64,000 nucleotides of DNA, from contig NZ_FONS01000004.1 of the NCBI RefSeq assembly GCF_900112985.1, positions 186,001-250,000 on the forward strand, read 5' to 3'. Positions 18,791 through 28,421 of the stretch are shown piece by piece. The first letter of the stretch is position 1, and every line of letters starts with the position of its first letter. The notes beneath the pieces are model-generated. The model was given only the letters and a program-made list of their open reading frames with translations, ran no database searches and was not told the DNA's origin. Position numbers and translations under genes: made by a program. Source of the stretch: Pedobacter antarcticus. GTDB taxonomy: Bacteria > Bacteroidota > Bacteroidia > Sphingobacteriales > Sphingobacteriaceae.

Positions 18791-19876
18791 TTATTGGTAT
18801 GCCGGGATAATGTATTTTACTAAAATATCAAATGCCCGTTTTGCTTTCCATGAACCATAATTACTTTGTGTAAAAACGATAACCAAGCCTAAATCTTTAA
18901 TAGTCATAATGTATTGTCCGCCATTACCAGAAGCAAAAACAATATTCGCTGTGAACCCATCGGTTTTTACTTGTTCATTATACCAGTAATAACCATAAAA
19001 AGCAGGTTGGGGAATCGCCGTTTTGTTTTTGCTTAATTTAATGAAAGATGTTTCAGGTATAGGAATATTTGCCGTTGTAGAGCTTTTCAGCCATTTTTCA
19101 CTAACTATGCGTTTACCATTCCAGATACCCCTGTTAAGCAGGAGCTGACCTATTTTTTGCATATCCTGTGTACGGATAAAAAATGATCCTCCAGTCATAC
19201 CATGTCCAGCGGGGTCGGTAGTCCACCTGTAGTTTGTAATGCCCATTGGTTCGAACAGATATAATTTAGCGAATTCCATTATAGACATACCAGATGCATT
19301 GCTGATAATACCACTAATGATCATTGGGTCAATTGATGTATATGACCATATTTTTCCAGGTTCATGTTTCATTGGCACACTTAGCGAAAATTTCAGCCAG
19401 TCTTTGGTAGGTTCCATTTCGGACTCACAATCCTTTTCGCCATTCCATTCGTCGCAATCTATTCCGGAACGCATTTCCAGTAGATTTTTAATAGTTATTC
19501 TCCGTTTTAACGGATCTGCGGCAAATGCTTTCTCTTCCGGAAAGAAGGTGTAAACAAATTGATTTACATTTTTTACTATACCTCTGTCAATAGCAATTCC
19601 TAAAAGTAGGCTAGCTACTGATTTGAAAGAGGATCTGGAGTCGTTTAATGAATCTGCAGTAAAACCATTGAAATAGTGTTCATAAACCGGTGCTCCATCT
19701 TTTGAGATCAGAATGCTATTTATGCCAGAATACTCATTCCGTAAAATAGCTGCTTCAGCTTCAGCCATAATGCTGGAAGTTTTAACCGGAAGTGTCTGAG
19801 CATCCAGTTTCAACGTGAGTGTAAAGACAGGTATGAATGTAAGGACAGATAAAATAACGAGCGCATTAAGTTTCAT
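18791..19876 (-). CDS. serine hydrolase of the class C beta-lactamase / PBP family
   Basis: About 361 residues from the ATG at 19876, which gives a Sec signal peptide (MKLNALVILSVLTFIPVF...LDA); the frame extends to 19915. The catalytic Ser-x-x-Lys is SSFK in NDSRSSFKSVASLLLGIA, the second motif is Y-T-S in WSYTSIDPMIISG, and the C-terminal GNGGQYIM takes the place of the K-T-G strand. Such proteins act as esterases, D-amino-acid peptidases or, rarely, beta-lactamases in the periplasm. The substrate cannot be told. Isolated gene, convergent with the acidic protein. Confidence 0.85.
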   Translation of the reverse strand: MKLNALVILSVLTFIPVFTLTLKLDAQTLPVKTSSIMAEAEAAILRNEYSGINSILISKDGAPVYEHYFNGFTADSLNDSRSSFKSVASLLLGIAIDRGIVKNVNQFVYTFFPEEKAFAADPLKRRITIKNLLEMRSGIDCDEWNGEKDCESEMEPTKDWLKFSLSVPMKHEPGKIWSYTSIDPMIISGIISNASGMSIMEFAKLYLFEPMGITNYRWTTDPAGHGMTGGSFFIRTQDMQKIGQLLLNRGIWNGKRIVSEKWLKSSTTANIPIPETSFIKLSKNKTAIPQPAFYGYYWYNEQVKTDGFTANIVFASGNGGQYIMTIKDLGLVIVFTQSNYGSWKAKRAFDILVKYIIPAYQ

Positions 19877-19987
19877 GAAGTTAAAGATACATTTCAATTT
19901 GAGAATGAACTGCATAGAAATAATAATGTTTCTGTAGAGGTAATCGGCGCAGTTTTTGAAGCATGAAAATTAATCTAGTTTTTATAT

Positions 19988-21172
19988 ATGCCCGAGAACC
20001 AATTGTTATTAGACGCATTCAGAAATAGTAATTTTGAAGAAGCCAGGGAATTATTGAAGGAGGAATCAAATGTCCCCGTTGATCTGCAGCCCTTTGAAAG
20101 GATCCAGTTGTTCGACAAATTAATCAGAAATAAAGCATTCGATATTATTTTGCTCTTTATCAGACATCAATTAATTGAGACTGATTTATACGAATACACT
20201 AGTTTTGACCACACATTATTAAAAAGCATCTTCTTAAATCTTCAGCAAGAAGAAGAAGATATCATCTTTTTTGACGAGTTTCTTTCGTTGTTGCAAAATC
20301 TCAATGAGCCGATAAATAATCAAACACTTTTAGGTTACGCTCTAGAGTCAGGTGTGCATCCCGTATTGATTAAAAGCTTAATTAGGGCCGGTTGTGATAC
20401 AAACTGGGTAAATAATGCTGAAGAAACTTATCTTCACCAGATTGCATCGAATAACCGAATTACGCCAGAAATTGCTGTTATTCTCCTTGATTTGATGATC
20501 AATGAGGGTTTGGATGTGAACGCCATGGATATCGTTAAAAAAACGCCACTCATCCATGCAATTTCGAGAAATAAAGTTCAGTTAATAGATCTACTGCTGA
20601 AAAATGGCGCGGACACTAATAAGCCCGATAACGTAGGAGAAACTGCCATTTACCATGCTGTAGTTCATCAGCAGAATTTATCTTTATATCATATGCTATG
20701 CGCCTATGAAAAGCCGGATTTCGAGATTCTGAATAAAAATAAGGTGACGATATTATTTGAATTTCTGCGCAGATTAAACCGGCCTTCAGAAACTTTGCTG
20801 AACTTATTAACTGCCCTTATCAATGACGGTGCTGATCTATATGCACCTGCAATTTATTACGGGAGCGAGAAGACTCCGGCAGATATTGTTGCAGAACAGA
20901 CTTTCGATGTTTTTAATACAGTTATCCAGCTGGAGGCACTGGATCTAACGCGGCTAGACCAGAATGGGAATTCCCTGTTGCACAAAGTCTGTGCTTTTGA
21001 TGTCAATTTTGATCAGGAAATGGCCAAAGACACCTATCGAAAGGTCAAACTATTGATTCAAAAAGGTATTGATATCAATCTGACAAATAATCAAGACCAA
21101 ACTGCGATGATGCTCGCTTCAACTGATAACCTGAAAGCTAAAACTGTAGAGCTACTTTTGACCAATAAATAA
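19988..21172 (+). CDS. ankyrin-repeat protein
   Basis: A 394-residue protein with no signal peptide. Degenerate ankyrin repeats run from about residue 100 to the end; the clearest are KTPLIHAISRNKVQLIDLLL-KNGADTN, GETAIYHAVVHQQ and the final DQTAMMLASTDNLKAKTVELLL. The N-terminal 100 residues are helical and may be repeats too diverged to count. It lies 5 bases upstream of a second ankyrin gene and is probably co-transcribed with it and the membrane protein after it. Binding partner unknown. Confidence 0.88.
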   Translation: MPENQLLLDAFRNSNFEEARELLKEESNVPVDLQPFERIQLFDKLIRNKAFDIILLFIRHQLIETDLYEYTSFDHTLLKSIFLNLQQEEEDIIFFDEFLSLLQNLNEPINNQTLLGYALESGVHPVLIKSLIRAGCDTNWVNNAEETYLHQIASNNRITPEIAVILLDLMINEGLDVNAMDIVKKTPLIHAISRNKVQLIDLLLKNGADTNKPDNVGETAIYHAVVHQQNLSLYHMLCAYEKPDFEILNKNKVTILFEFLRRLNRPSETLLNLLTALINDGADLYAPAIYYGSEKTPADIVAEQTFDVFNTVIQLEALDLTRLDQNGNSLLHKVCAFDVNFDQEMAKDTYRKVKLLIQKGIDINLTNNQDQTAMMLASTDNLKAKTVELLLTNK

Positions 21173-21177
21173 TCATT

Positions 21178-22488
21178 ATGTCCATGTCATTTATAATTGC
21201 CTGTGAATCGGGCAAAAGAAAGATCGCTGAAATCTTATTAAAGAATAACGAAGTAGATGTTACTTATACCGATGAAAAAGGAAGAACTGCACTGCATTAT
21301 GCAGCGCATAGAGGATATCTGGATATTGTAAAGGCTTTAGTTGAAGCGGGGGCAGATCTGGATTATGAAGATCACAACGGAGAGACTCCGTTATTCTTTT
21401 CATGTCTGCAGAAGCAGAAGCAAACAGCAATGTTTCTGCTGGAAAAATGCTCGAGAACTGACATTAGGGATCACCAAGGAAATAGTCTTTTACATCTGGC
21501 AGCCAGGACGTCTCAGGCAGAGGTTCTTCAGGAATTATTAAAAACCGGTTCAAATGCAGATCAGGAAAATAATGAAGCAGAAACACCGTTGATGTTTGCC
21601 GCATATAGCCGGAATAAAGAGGTTCTTTTGCAGTTACTAAATATAGGAGTTAATGTGAATGCAGCAGATAAGCAGGGGAATACTTCTCTATTCTATGCTG
21701 TGAAGTCAGGCAGTAATGCAGCACTCTCATTGCTGTTGGAGAACGGAGCTGAGGTTAATCAGGCGAATCACGCTGGTGAAACACCATTGTTACTGGCCTG
21801 CCATCAAAATAACAATATGCTTGTTAAATTATTAGTTGAATTCGGCGCCGATATAACTGTTTCCTCAAATAATGGCTTGTCTCCAATCTGGTATGCCTGT
21901 AACCATAATCAAAAAGAAATTGTAAACCTTTTCATTCAACAAGGAATTGACATCAATTATAGCAAGCCACTGTCCGGAAATGATGACTCCATGAATTCAT
22001 ACCTGGATTGGGTACAGACAGCTAATAATCTGGCAAATGAGAGTAATTTCTCCTTGAATGAGAACTATCAGTATGGAGGGGAAAGCTTGCTGCACGTTGC
22101 TGTTAAAAAGGGGCACCTGAGTCTGGTTAAACTTCTTCTCGAAAACGGCGCGGCTGTTAATATTCAGGATGAAAGCGGGAATACCGCTTTGCATTATGGG
22201 GCTGCCAACGGGAAAAAAGATATTGTAAAAACCTTGCTGGAAAATGGTGCAGATATAGCAGCAGTTAACGTTAAAGAGCAGAAAGCGATTGATTATTCAA
22301 ATATCAAAGGATTTAATGAAATCACGGCGTTATTACTTTCTTTTGGACCTAAGGATACGAATGTTGACACTGGTAGTTCAATAAATACTAAAAAACAAGA
22401 TCTTCTGGATCTTAAAGACCTTTTAGATGCCGGAATCCTTACGCCGGCAGAATTCGAGATTGAAAAACAAAAAATACTTCAAGGATAA
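21178..22488 (+). CDS. ankyrin-repeat protein with C-terminal SHOCT domain
   Basis: A 436-residue cytosolic-type protein. About ten regular ankyrin repeats cover residues 5-390 (for example GRTALHYAAHRGYLDIVKAL and GNTALHYGAANGKKDIVKTL). A variable insert (about 265-295, SGNDDSMNSYLDWVQTANN) interrupts the array. The last 35 residues are a SHOCT domain (DLKDLLDAGILTPAEFEIEK), a short helix pair often found at the ends of membrane-associated or oligomeric proteins. It is coupled to the upstream ankyrin gene and precedes a small membrane protein. Confidence 0.9.
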   Translation: MSMSFIIACESGKRKIAEILLKNNEVDVTYTDEKGRTALHYAAHRGYLDIVKALVEAGADLDYEDHNGETPLFFSCLQKQKQTAMFLLEKCSRTDIRDHQGNSLLHLAARTSQAEVLQELLKTGSNADQENNEAETPLMFAAYSRNKEVLLQLLNIGVNVNAADKQGNTSLFYAVKSGSNAALSLLLENGAEVNQANHAGETPLLLACHQNNNMLVKLLVEFGADITVSSNNGLSPIWYACNHNQKEIVNLFIQQGIDINYSKPLSGNDDSMNSYLDWVQTANNLANESNFSLNENYQYGGESLLHVAVKKGHLSLVKLLLENGAAVNIQDESGNTALHYGAANGKKDIVKTLLENGADIAAVNVKEQKAIDYSNIKGFNEITALLLSFGPKDTNVDTGSSINTKKQDLLDLKDLLDAGILTPAEFEIEKQKILQG

Positions 22489-22515
22489 ATAGCAATAAAC
22501 AAACATTATATAAAA

Positions 22516-23037
22516 ATGGAATTTTACAGAAACAGAAAAAAGTCAGTTAATCTTATACTCATATGTTCAGGAATACTTGTTCTCCTGATAGCTATCTTTT
22601 TATACAGTATCGGTTTGTTTAATGGTGAGGTGGTTGCTAAGGGAGTCGCCATCTCCTCTATATTTGGTTTAATACTGGCAGTTATAATAGTTAAAATGTT
22701 AATCTCTTTAAGAGATACCTCCCCGTTGGTAATCTTGAGTGAGCAAGGTATAATAGCTAAAGTTACTCCGGTTAGTAAAGCAGCCGGGTTGATTTTGTGG
22801 GCCGATATTATTGATATGAACTTGACTAAAGTTGGTGCAGACACATTGATCGCACTTACAGTCAATAAACCTGATCACTACGGACCTATAATCCGTAAGA
22901 AATTATCTGCCCTGGCAACTAGCGGGGCAGATGACGGACAGGGAAACCTGTTAGTTTTCCTGACGGCTTCAGCGCTGGATGTTGAAGCACCGGAATTACT
23001 ATCCATAATCACGAAATATAAAGACGGACTGCGTTAG
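22516..23037 (+). CDS. membrane protein of the STM3941 type
   Basis: A 173-residue protein with two N-terminal membrane segments (about 12-34 and 42-64), followed by a soluble part of about 105 residues with a PH-like pattern (PLVILSEQGIIAKVTPVSKAAGLILWADI) and a final helix. It resembles the STM3941 group of small membrane proteins. It starts 27 bases after the ankyrin-SHOCT gene and ends the unit. The SHOCT/ankyrin protein may act with it at the membrane; this is inference only. Confidence 0.75.
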   Translation: MEFYRNRKKSVNLILICSGILVLLIAIFLYSIGLFNGEVVAKGVAISSIFGLILAVIIVKMLISLRDTSPLVILSEQGIIAKVTPVSKAAGLILWADIIDMNLTKVGADTLIALTVNKPDHYGPIIRKKLSALATSGADDGQGNLLVFLTASALDVEAPELLSIITKYKDGLR

Positions 23038-23152
23038 TCATTAAAATTTTAAATAATACTCTTGGAGGTGAAGAAGACGCCTGCTTGATTAGATATTTTA
23101 CTTTTAACAGTGGCTTAATATCCGGGCTATAATTTTGGCCGCCAGAAGAGTT

Positions 23153-23716
23153 ATGGATATTAACAGTACAGACAATATAATCTGGAGTCACATTATAAAG
23201 GGGGAAGAGAAAGCCTTCGAGATTCTTTTTATCAGGTATTATCCGGGATTAATCAGGTATGCGAAAAATCTTCTCCCATATCCAAGCGATGAAGCAGAAG
23301 ATATCATCACCGATGCTTTCTTTAAAATATGGCAGCAGCGGGAAACTGTAAATATTCACACATCTGTCGTTTCGTATCTTTATGTGGTTGTGCGCAGCCG
23401 TATTTACGACTTCTACCGGGCAAAACGAATGCATGTTCCTATTGAGGATGCACTCGATTTTGCCGGACCAGAATATTTAGTTCCTGACCATCTTCTAGTC
23501 TATAAAGAATTATGTATGGAAATGGAATACCTCATCAGCCTGCTTCCCAAACGTACCAGATTAATTTATCAGATGAACAGAAATGATAATATCACCTATA
23601 AAGATATTGCTGTCATTTTAGATATCTCGGTCAACTCTGTGAAAACACATATGTATCGCGCAATCAGTTTCTTAAAAGAGTCTTATTATGCTTCGCCTAA
23701 AAATTCCGGGTGTTAA
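23153..23716 (+). CDS. ECF RNA polymerase sigma factor (FecI/RpoE-like)
   Basis: A 187-residue sigma-70 family protein from the ATG at 23153; a TTG at 23135 would add six residues. Region 2 is visible as AFEILFIRYYPGLIRYAKNLL and DAFFKIWQQRETV, and region 4 as LLPKRTRLIYQMNRND then YKDIAVILDISVNSVKTHMYRA (helix-turn-helix). It is followed by a FecR anti-sigma gene and a SusC gene with an STN domain, so the set forms a trans-envelope signalling system that would control the SusC/SusD operon. Confidence 0.92.
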   Translation: MDINSTDNIIWSHIIKGEEKAFEILFIRYYPGLIRYAKNLLPYPSDEAEDIITDAFFKIWQQRETVNIHTSVVSYLYVVVRSRIYDFYRAKRMHVPIEDALDFAGPEYLVPDHLLVYKELCMEMEYLISLLPKRTRLIYQMNRNDNITYKDIAVILDISVNSVKTHMYRAISFLKESYYASPKNSGC

Positions 23717-23816
23717 GCTATTGTTACCCATATTATCGTTGTGTGAATTCGTGAGATGCCTGTCATGAACTGGTTACTCTTAATCGTCCTATAGATGAAA
23801 AAAGAGAAATACCATT

Positions 23817-24815
23817 TTGGAAGAAATATATTTATTGATTACACGCCATCTGGCAGGGCAGACGAGCGAGGAAGAAGAAAAACATCTACGGGAATGGACC
23901 AGTTCTTCTTCGGTTAATGCAAGAACCTTTGAGGAAGTTAAACAGGTTTGGCTAGCTTCTTATCAAAGAGATGATACAGCAGCGATCCATGCTTTTCAGC
24001 GACTCGACAAAAAAATGCATGCTCACAAAAAGCAGAAGCCCGGTATTACTCCGTCCGGTAAGTTACCAATTTCTAAACCCAGGCGATTTGCCATAATTGC
24101 ATCACTCGCCCTGACCTTTATAATTTCAGCATTACTTTATAAGGTTTATTATCCATCGGAACCGGTTGTGATTAAAGAATTCACGGTCTCCGGTCAGAAA
24201 AAAGAGATCTGGCTGGCTGATGGAACTAAAGTTTTTCTTGCTCCTCAAAGTGAGCTTTTTTATCCAAAAGATTTTACAGCAGAAAAGCGGGTGGTTGAAC
24301 TGCAGGGCGAGGCGTATTTTGAGGTAAGTAAAGACCCGCACCGGCCATTTATTGTACGTACAGCAACACTGGACGTACAGGTATTGGGTACGCATTTCAA
24401 CGTAAACAGCTATAAAAAGAATACCTCCACATCCGTATCGCTAATGGAAGGAAAAGTTAAAGTACTCATGGCGGGAGACGATGGAGATGAATATCTGCTG
24501 GAGCCGGGTCAGGAACTCTCATTGAATAAATTAAATCATCAGGTTTATCAGCATGAGTTCGATCAGGAATCTACAACCGGCTGGATGACAAATACATTAT
24601 TAATTAAAAACGAGAAGTTGGGGCAGGTAGCTGAAAAGATAAACCAGCTTTATGGTGTTAAACTCATTTTCGCAGATCAGGCTACGGCCGACACCCGTTT
24701 GTACGCGAGATTCAAAAACGAATCCTTAATAAATGTACTGGAAACGATTAGTGCAACTGGAAATATTGCCTACCGTATAGAAAGAAACAAGGTCTATTTA
24801 ACCCTTAAAAATTGA
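23817..24815 (+). CDS. FecR-family anti-sigma factor
   Basis: A 332-residue protein: cytosolic N-terminal part (1-90, YLLITRHLAGQTSEEEEKHL) that would hold the sigma factor, one membrane segment (about 92-112, FAIIASLALTFIISALLYKVYY), and a periplasmic FecR domain (about 125-230, IWLADGTKVFLAPQSELFYP and VLGTHFNVNSY) with a C-terminal STN-like fold (ATGNIAYRIERNKVYLTL). No in-frame ATG is available: an in-frame stop lies a few codons upstream, so translation most likely begins at TTG 23817. It relays the state of the SusC receptor to the ECF sigma factor. Confidence 0.9.
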   Translation: MEEIYLLITRHLAGQTSEEEEKHLREWTSSSSVNARTFEEVKQVWLASYQRDDTAAIHAFQRLDKKMHAHKKQKPGITPSGKLPISKPRRFAIIASLALTFIISALLYKVYYPSEPVVIKEFTVSGQKKEIWLADGTKVFLAPQSELFYPKDFTAEKRVVELQGEAYFEVSKDPHRPFIVRTATLDVQVLGTHFNVNSYKKNTSTSVSLMEGKVKVLMAGDDGDEYLLEPGQELSLNKLNHQVYQHEFDQESTTGWMTNTLLIKNEKLGQVAEKINQLYGVKLIFADQATADTRLYARFKNESLINVLETISATGNIAYRIERNKVYLTLKN

Positions 24816-24877
24816 ATTTACAAAACAGAATAATATCCTGATAGAAAGAGACATGCCAGGCATGGGCTTTTTAAAAT

Positions 24878-24906
24878 TTAACCGGCATGGACTAGATGCC
24901 GGTTAA
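24878..24906 (+). promoter_or_regulatory. perfect stem-loop in the leader before susC, possible attenuator
   Basis: TTAACCGGCAT (24878-24888) and ATGCCGGTTAA (24896-24906) form a perfect 11-bp stem with a 7-base loop, 49 bases before the susC start. A second inverted pair just upstream, CATGCC/GGCATG (24852-24864), shares the CATGCC and GGCATG words, so the two can pair in alternative ways. There is no T-run after the stem. Confidence 0.45.
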
Positions 24907-24955
24907 TAACGCCATATAAATGTTCGAATATTTAAGATAACGAATTTGCTAATTT

Positions 24956-27900
24956 ATGAAAATAAAGATATTTACACGCTATTTATTCTACCCCTTATTG
25001 TGCATTATTAGCACAATAACATTATTAATCACGACGGGCATAGGGCCGGTTTCTGGTGCCGAAAAAGATCAGGACCTCTCTAAAATACAGTGCTCGGTAA
25101 CTGCCTCGAGACAATCCTTACAAAGCGTTTTTGACTTGATACAGAAACAAACGGCTTTTAGTATAGTATGTGTGAATCAAATGGGGTTTTTACAAAAAGA
25201 AATCACTCTTAATGCGCCTAAAAGCAACCTCGAAGATGTAATGCAGCAGCTTTCGGTAAAAGCTGGTTTTACTTATACAGCATTAAGCGATAAGATCATT
25301 GTTAAAACCATCGCACCGGCGGGCATTGCAAATAATGTTGCAAGAGTTATTAAGGGACGTGTTACAGATAAAACTAATGGAGCGCTTCCGGGTGTATCCA
25401 TATTAGTAAAAGGAACAAATACAGGTACTTCCAGTAATCAGGAAGGTGATTTTTCCATTAAAGCGTCGACTGGTGATATTTTGACTGTTTCCTTCATAGG
25501 ATATAAAACTGCAGGAATTCCGGTAACCGAAGCTGAAAATTATGCAATTATACTGGAAGAAGATGCGCAAGGCCTATCTGAAGTTGTGGTAACTGCATTG
25601 GGCGTAAAGAAGGAGAAGGCTAAACTCGGGTATGCTGTTCAGGAAGTTCAGGGTGAGAGCCTGGTAAAGGCGCGTGAACCCAATGTTATCAACTCCCTGA
25701 CAGGTCGTGTTGCAGGTCTGAATATTCAGAATTCTACCGATCTTTTTCAGGACCCTAAAATCTCATTACGTGGACGTAGTCCGCTGGTGGTTATTGATGG
25801 TATTCCGGATCAATCCGCAGACGTGTGGAAAATTAACGCCGATGATATTGAAAGTATGACCGTACTTAAAGGTGCAAATGCTTCTGCTTTATATGGCTCT
25901 ATCGGACAGAATGGTGCAATTATGATTACGACTAAACGTGGTAAAAGTAATGGATTGAGTATTGACGTTAATACCTCTACCGAATTTCAGCCGAGCTTTG
26001 TGCGGATCCCAAAAGTTCAAACGCAGTATGGAAATGGATTTAAGGGGCAGTATGCCTATGTGGATGGTTCTGGAGGCGGAACAGAAGGCGGCGGCTGGAT
26101 CTGGGGGCCTAAACTCGATCAGTTGGATCCATCGACACGCAGTGGATATTTTGAGACCCCACAGTTTAACAGCCCGATTGATCCCCTTACTGGAAAGCTG
26201 GTTCCACTACCTTTTATATCCCGGGGGGAGAACAATGTATCAGATTTCTTTAGAACCGGAAGTATATCCAGTAATAATATAAGTGTTACCCAAACGTCTG
26301 ACCGGGGCACATTCAGAGCATCTGCTTCTCATGTTTATCAACGAGGAGTCGTACCAAACACAGATTTAAAAAACACCTCTTTTAATCTTTCGGGGAACTA
26401 TAAACTGACCGACGAGCTAACTATGGATGCCAGGATCAGTTATAACCGTCAATACACTAATAATTTTCCTGAAACAGGTTACGGGCCAACAAACTATTTA
26501 TACAATCTGATTTTATGGACAGGTGCAGACGTGAGTGTTAAAGACTTACGAAATTACTGGACGCCAGGTAAAGACGGGATACAACAGCGTAATTATAATA
26601 ATTCCTATTATAATAATCCGTATTTCCAGGCTTATGAATATTTACAGGGATATGCGAAAGACAACACATTTGGATCACTCAACCTGAATTATAAACTGAG
26701 TCCTTCTTTTAGTGTGCAGTTCAGAAACGGAATAAATACCTACGGACTAAACCGCACTTATAAAGAGCCTAAAAGTTATATTGGATATGGAGATAAATCC
26801 CGCGGACAGTACACAGTTGCTACTGGTAATTATTTTGATATTGCATCTGACCTCATTGTTGACTATAATCATACCTTCACTGATAAAATCAAGCTGCATG
26901 CGCAATTTGGCGGATCAAATTATTACAGAAATCATAAGTACGGAAGCACCAATACTGACGGTCTTGACGTTCCAGGGTTCTATAACTTATCTAATTCGAC
27001 AAATCCGCTTCAGGGTACAAATTTCATAGAGGAGAGACGTACAAGTGGAATTTATGGTTTAGTAGATCTTGAATTTTTAAATGGAATCTATTTAACTGCC
27101 ACCGGTAGGAATGACCATATTTCTACTTTACCTGTTGCAAACAATAGTTTCTTTTATCCGTCTGTGAGTTCATCTGTAGTGATTTCCCAGCTCACCAAGT
27201 TGCCAGATTGGCTTAGTTATCTGAAAGTTAGGGGAGCGTGGTCCAGAGTCTCCAGTGCGACACTGAATGATAACACAGGTGCGGCACTGAGTGATAAAAC
27301 TTATACCTACAGTTATCTTCCTTCTTATAATAAGGGAGTGATCTGGAATAGTCAGCCGTCGCTCGCTTATGGCAGTGCACTATTAAATGGAAGCCTGAAA
27401 CCGCAGACATCGGATAGCTGGGAAGCGGGTCTGGATGCGCGATTTTTTAATAACAGATTAAGTTTGGAAGCTACTTATTATCAGACTCGTGACTACAATA
27501 ATATTGTATCTATTCCAATCTCAAATACAAGTGGTTTTAAAACAAGGTTGGACAACGGAAACGTATATCAGCGTAAAGGTGTCGAGCTTGTACTTTCCGG
27601 AACTGCCATACAAAGCAAGAACTTCAGCTGGGATATTACAGCAAACTTCAGTCAGTACCGCAGATATCTGAAAGAAATTTATGGCAATGCAGACCGCCTT
27701 AACAACCTGAAAGTAGGCGATCGTACAGACAAGATATTTACAACCGTTTATCAGGAAGATCCGAATGGCAATGTGATCTATGGTGCCAATGGCTTTCCAC
27801 TGGAAGATACCTTTCAACGTTCAGTCGGAAATCAGGATCCTAACTGGACTTATGGAATGGAAAACTCCTTCCGCTACAAGAATTTTAGCTTTAAGTTCTT

Positions 27901-28405
27901 AGTAGACGGTCGTTTGGGAGGCAAGATCTATTCTACTACTAATCAGAAAATGTGGTGGGGCGGAACAAATCCAGGTACTGTAAACCAATATCGTGATGAT
28001 GCCAATGCAGGTAATTCAACTTTTGTAGGTGAGGGTGTAATCTTGACTTCCGGTCAAGTAAATTATGACGGGAATGGCGTAATTATAAATGATACACGTA
28101 CGTTCGCACCGAACACTAAAGCCGTAAATTATATTGATTATATGACCAATACAAGTAATGGTGCTTATAATAACTACAACTATTTCTCCCAGACTTTCCT
28201 GAAACTACGGGAAGTTACATTAACCTGGCAAGTACCCGCTAAATGGCTTGGTAAATCGGGAATAAAGGCATTAAATATCTCTGCCGTAGGACGTAATCTA
28301 TTGCTATTCTCTAAAATGCCTAATGTAGATCCTGATCCGGGCGTTGACAATCTTCAAACTCCTTCTATGCGCACCATAGGATTTAATGCGAACCTAAGAT
28401 TCTAA
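24956..28405 (+). CDS. SusC/RagA-type TonB-linked outer-membrane protein with STN domain
   Basis: A 1149-residue protein. Order: signal peptide (about 1-35), STN domain (about 45-118, QSLQSVFDLIQKQTAFSIVC), carboxypeptidase-regulatory-like domain (about 128-205, VIKGRVTDKTNGALPGVSIL), plug with the SusC signature VVVTALGVKKEKAKLGYAVQ, and a large beta barrel ending in LRF. The STN domain is the part that contacts FecR, matching the sigma and FecR genes just upstream. It pairs with the SusD gene 16 bases downstream for uptake of an oligomeric or phosphorylated nutrient. Normal length for the family. Confidence 0.95.
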   Translation: MKIKIFTRYLFYPLLCIISTITLLITTGIGPVSGAEKDQDLSKIQCSVTASRQSLQSVFDLIQKQTAFSIVCVNQMGFLQKEITLNAPKSNLEDVMQQLSVKAGFTYTALSDKIIVKTIAPAGIANNVARVIKGRVTDKTNGALPGVSILVKGTNTGTSSNQEGDFSIKASTGDILTVSFIGYKTAGIPVTEAENYAIILEEDAQGLSEVVVTALGVKKEKAKLGYAVQEVQGESLVKAREPNVINSLTGRVAGLNIQNSTDLFQDPKISLRGRSPLVVIDGIPDQSADVWKINADDIESMTVLKGANASALYGSIGQNGAIMITTKRGKSNGLSIDVNTSTEFQPSFVRIPKVQTQYGNGFKGQYAYVDGSGGGTEGGGWIWGPKLDQLDPSTRSGYFETPQFNSPIDPLTGKLVPLPFISRGENNVSDFFRTGSISSNNISVTQTSDRGTFRASASHVYQRGVVPNTDLKNTSFNLSGNYKLTDELTMDARISYNRQYTNNFPETGYGPTNYLYNLILWTGADVSVKDLRNYWTPGKDGIQQRNYNNSYYNNPYFQAYEYLQGYAKDNTFGSLNLNYKLSPSFSVQFRNGINTYGLNRTYKEPKSYIGYGDKSRGQYTVATGNYFDIASDLIVDYNHTFTDKIKLHAQFGGSNYYRNHKYGSTNTDGLDVPGFYNLSNSTNPLQGTNFIEERRTSGIYGLVDLEFLNGIYLTATGRNDHISTLPVANNSFFYPSVSSSVVISQLTKLPDWLSYLKVRGAWSRVSSATLNDNTGAALSDKTYTYSYLPSYNKGVIWNSQPSLAYGSALLNGSLKPQTSDSWEAGLDARFFNNRLSLEATYYQTRDYNNIVSIPISNTSGFKTRLDNGNVYQRKGVELVLSGTAIQSKNFSWDITANFSQYRRYLKEIYGNADRLNNLKVGDRTDKIFTTVYQEDPNGNVIYGANGFPLEDTFQRSVGNQDPNWTYGMENSFRYKNFSFKFLVDGRLGGKIYSTTNQKMWWGGTNPGTVNQYRDDANAGNSTFVGEGVILTSGQVNYDGNGVIINDTRTFAPNTKAVNYIDYMTNTSNGAYNNYNYFSQTFLKLREVTLTWQVPAKWLGKSGIKALNISAVGRNLLLFSKMPNVDPDPGVDNLQTPSMRTIGFNANLRF

Positions 28406-28421
28406 TTGTAAAGACATACAC

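Noticed and set aside
24852-24864. CATGCC-A-GGCATG as a Shine-Dalgarno or promoter element of susC
   Set aside because: It is 90 bases from the start codon and has no promoter match; kept only as a possible partner of the leader stem-loop.
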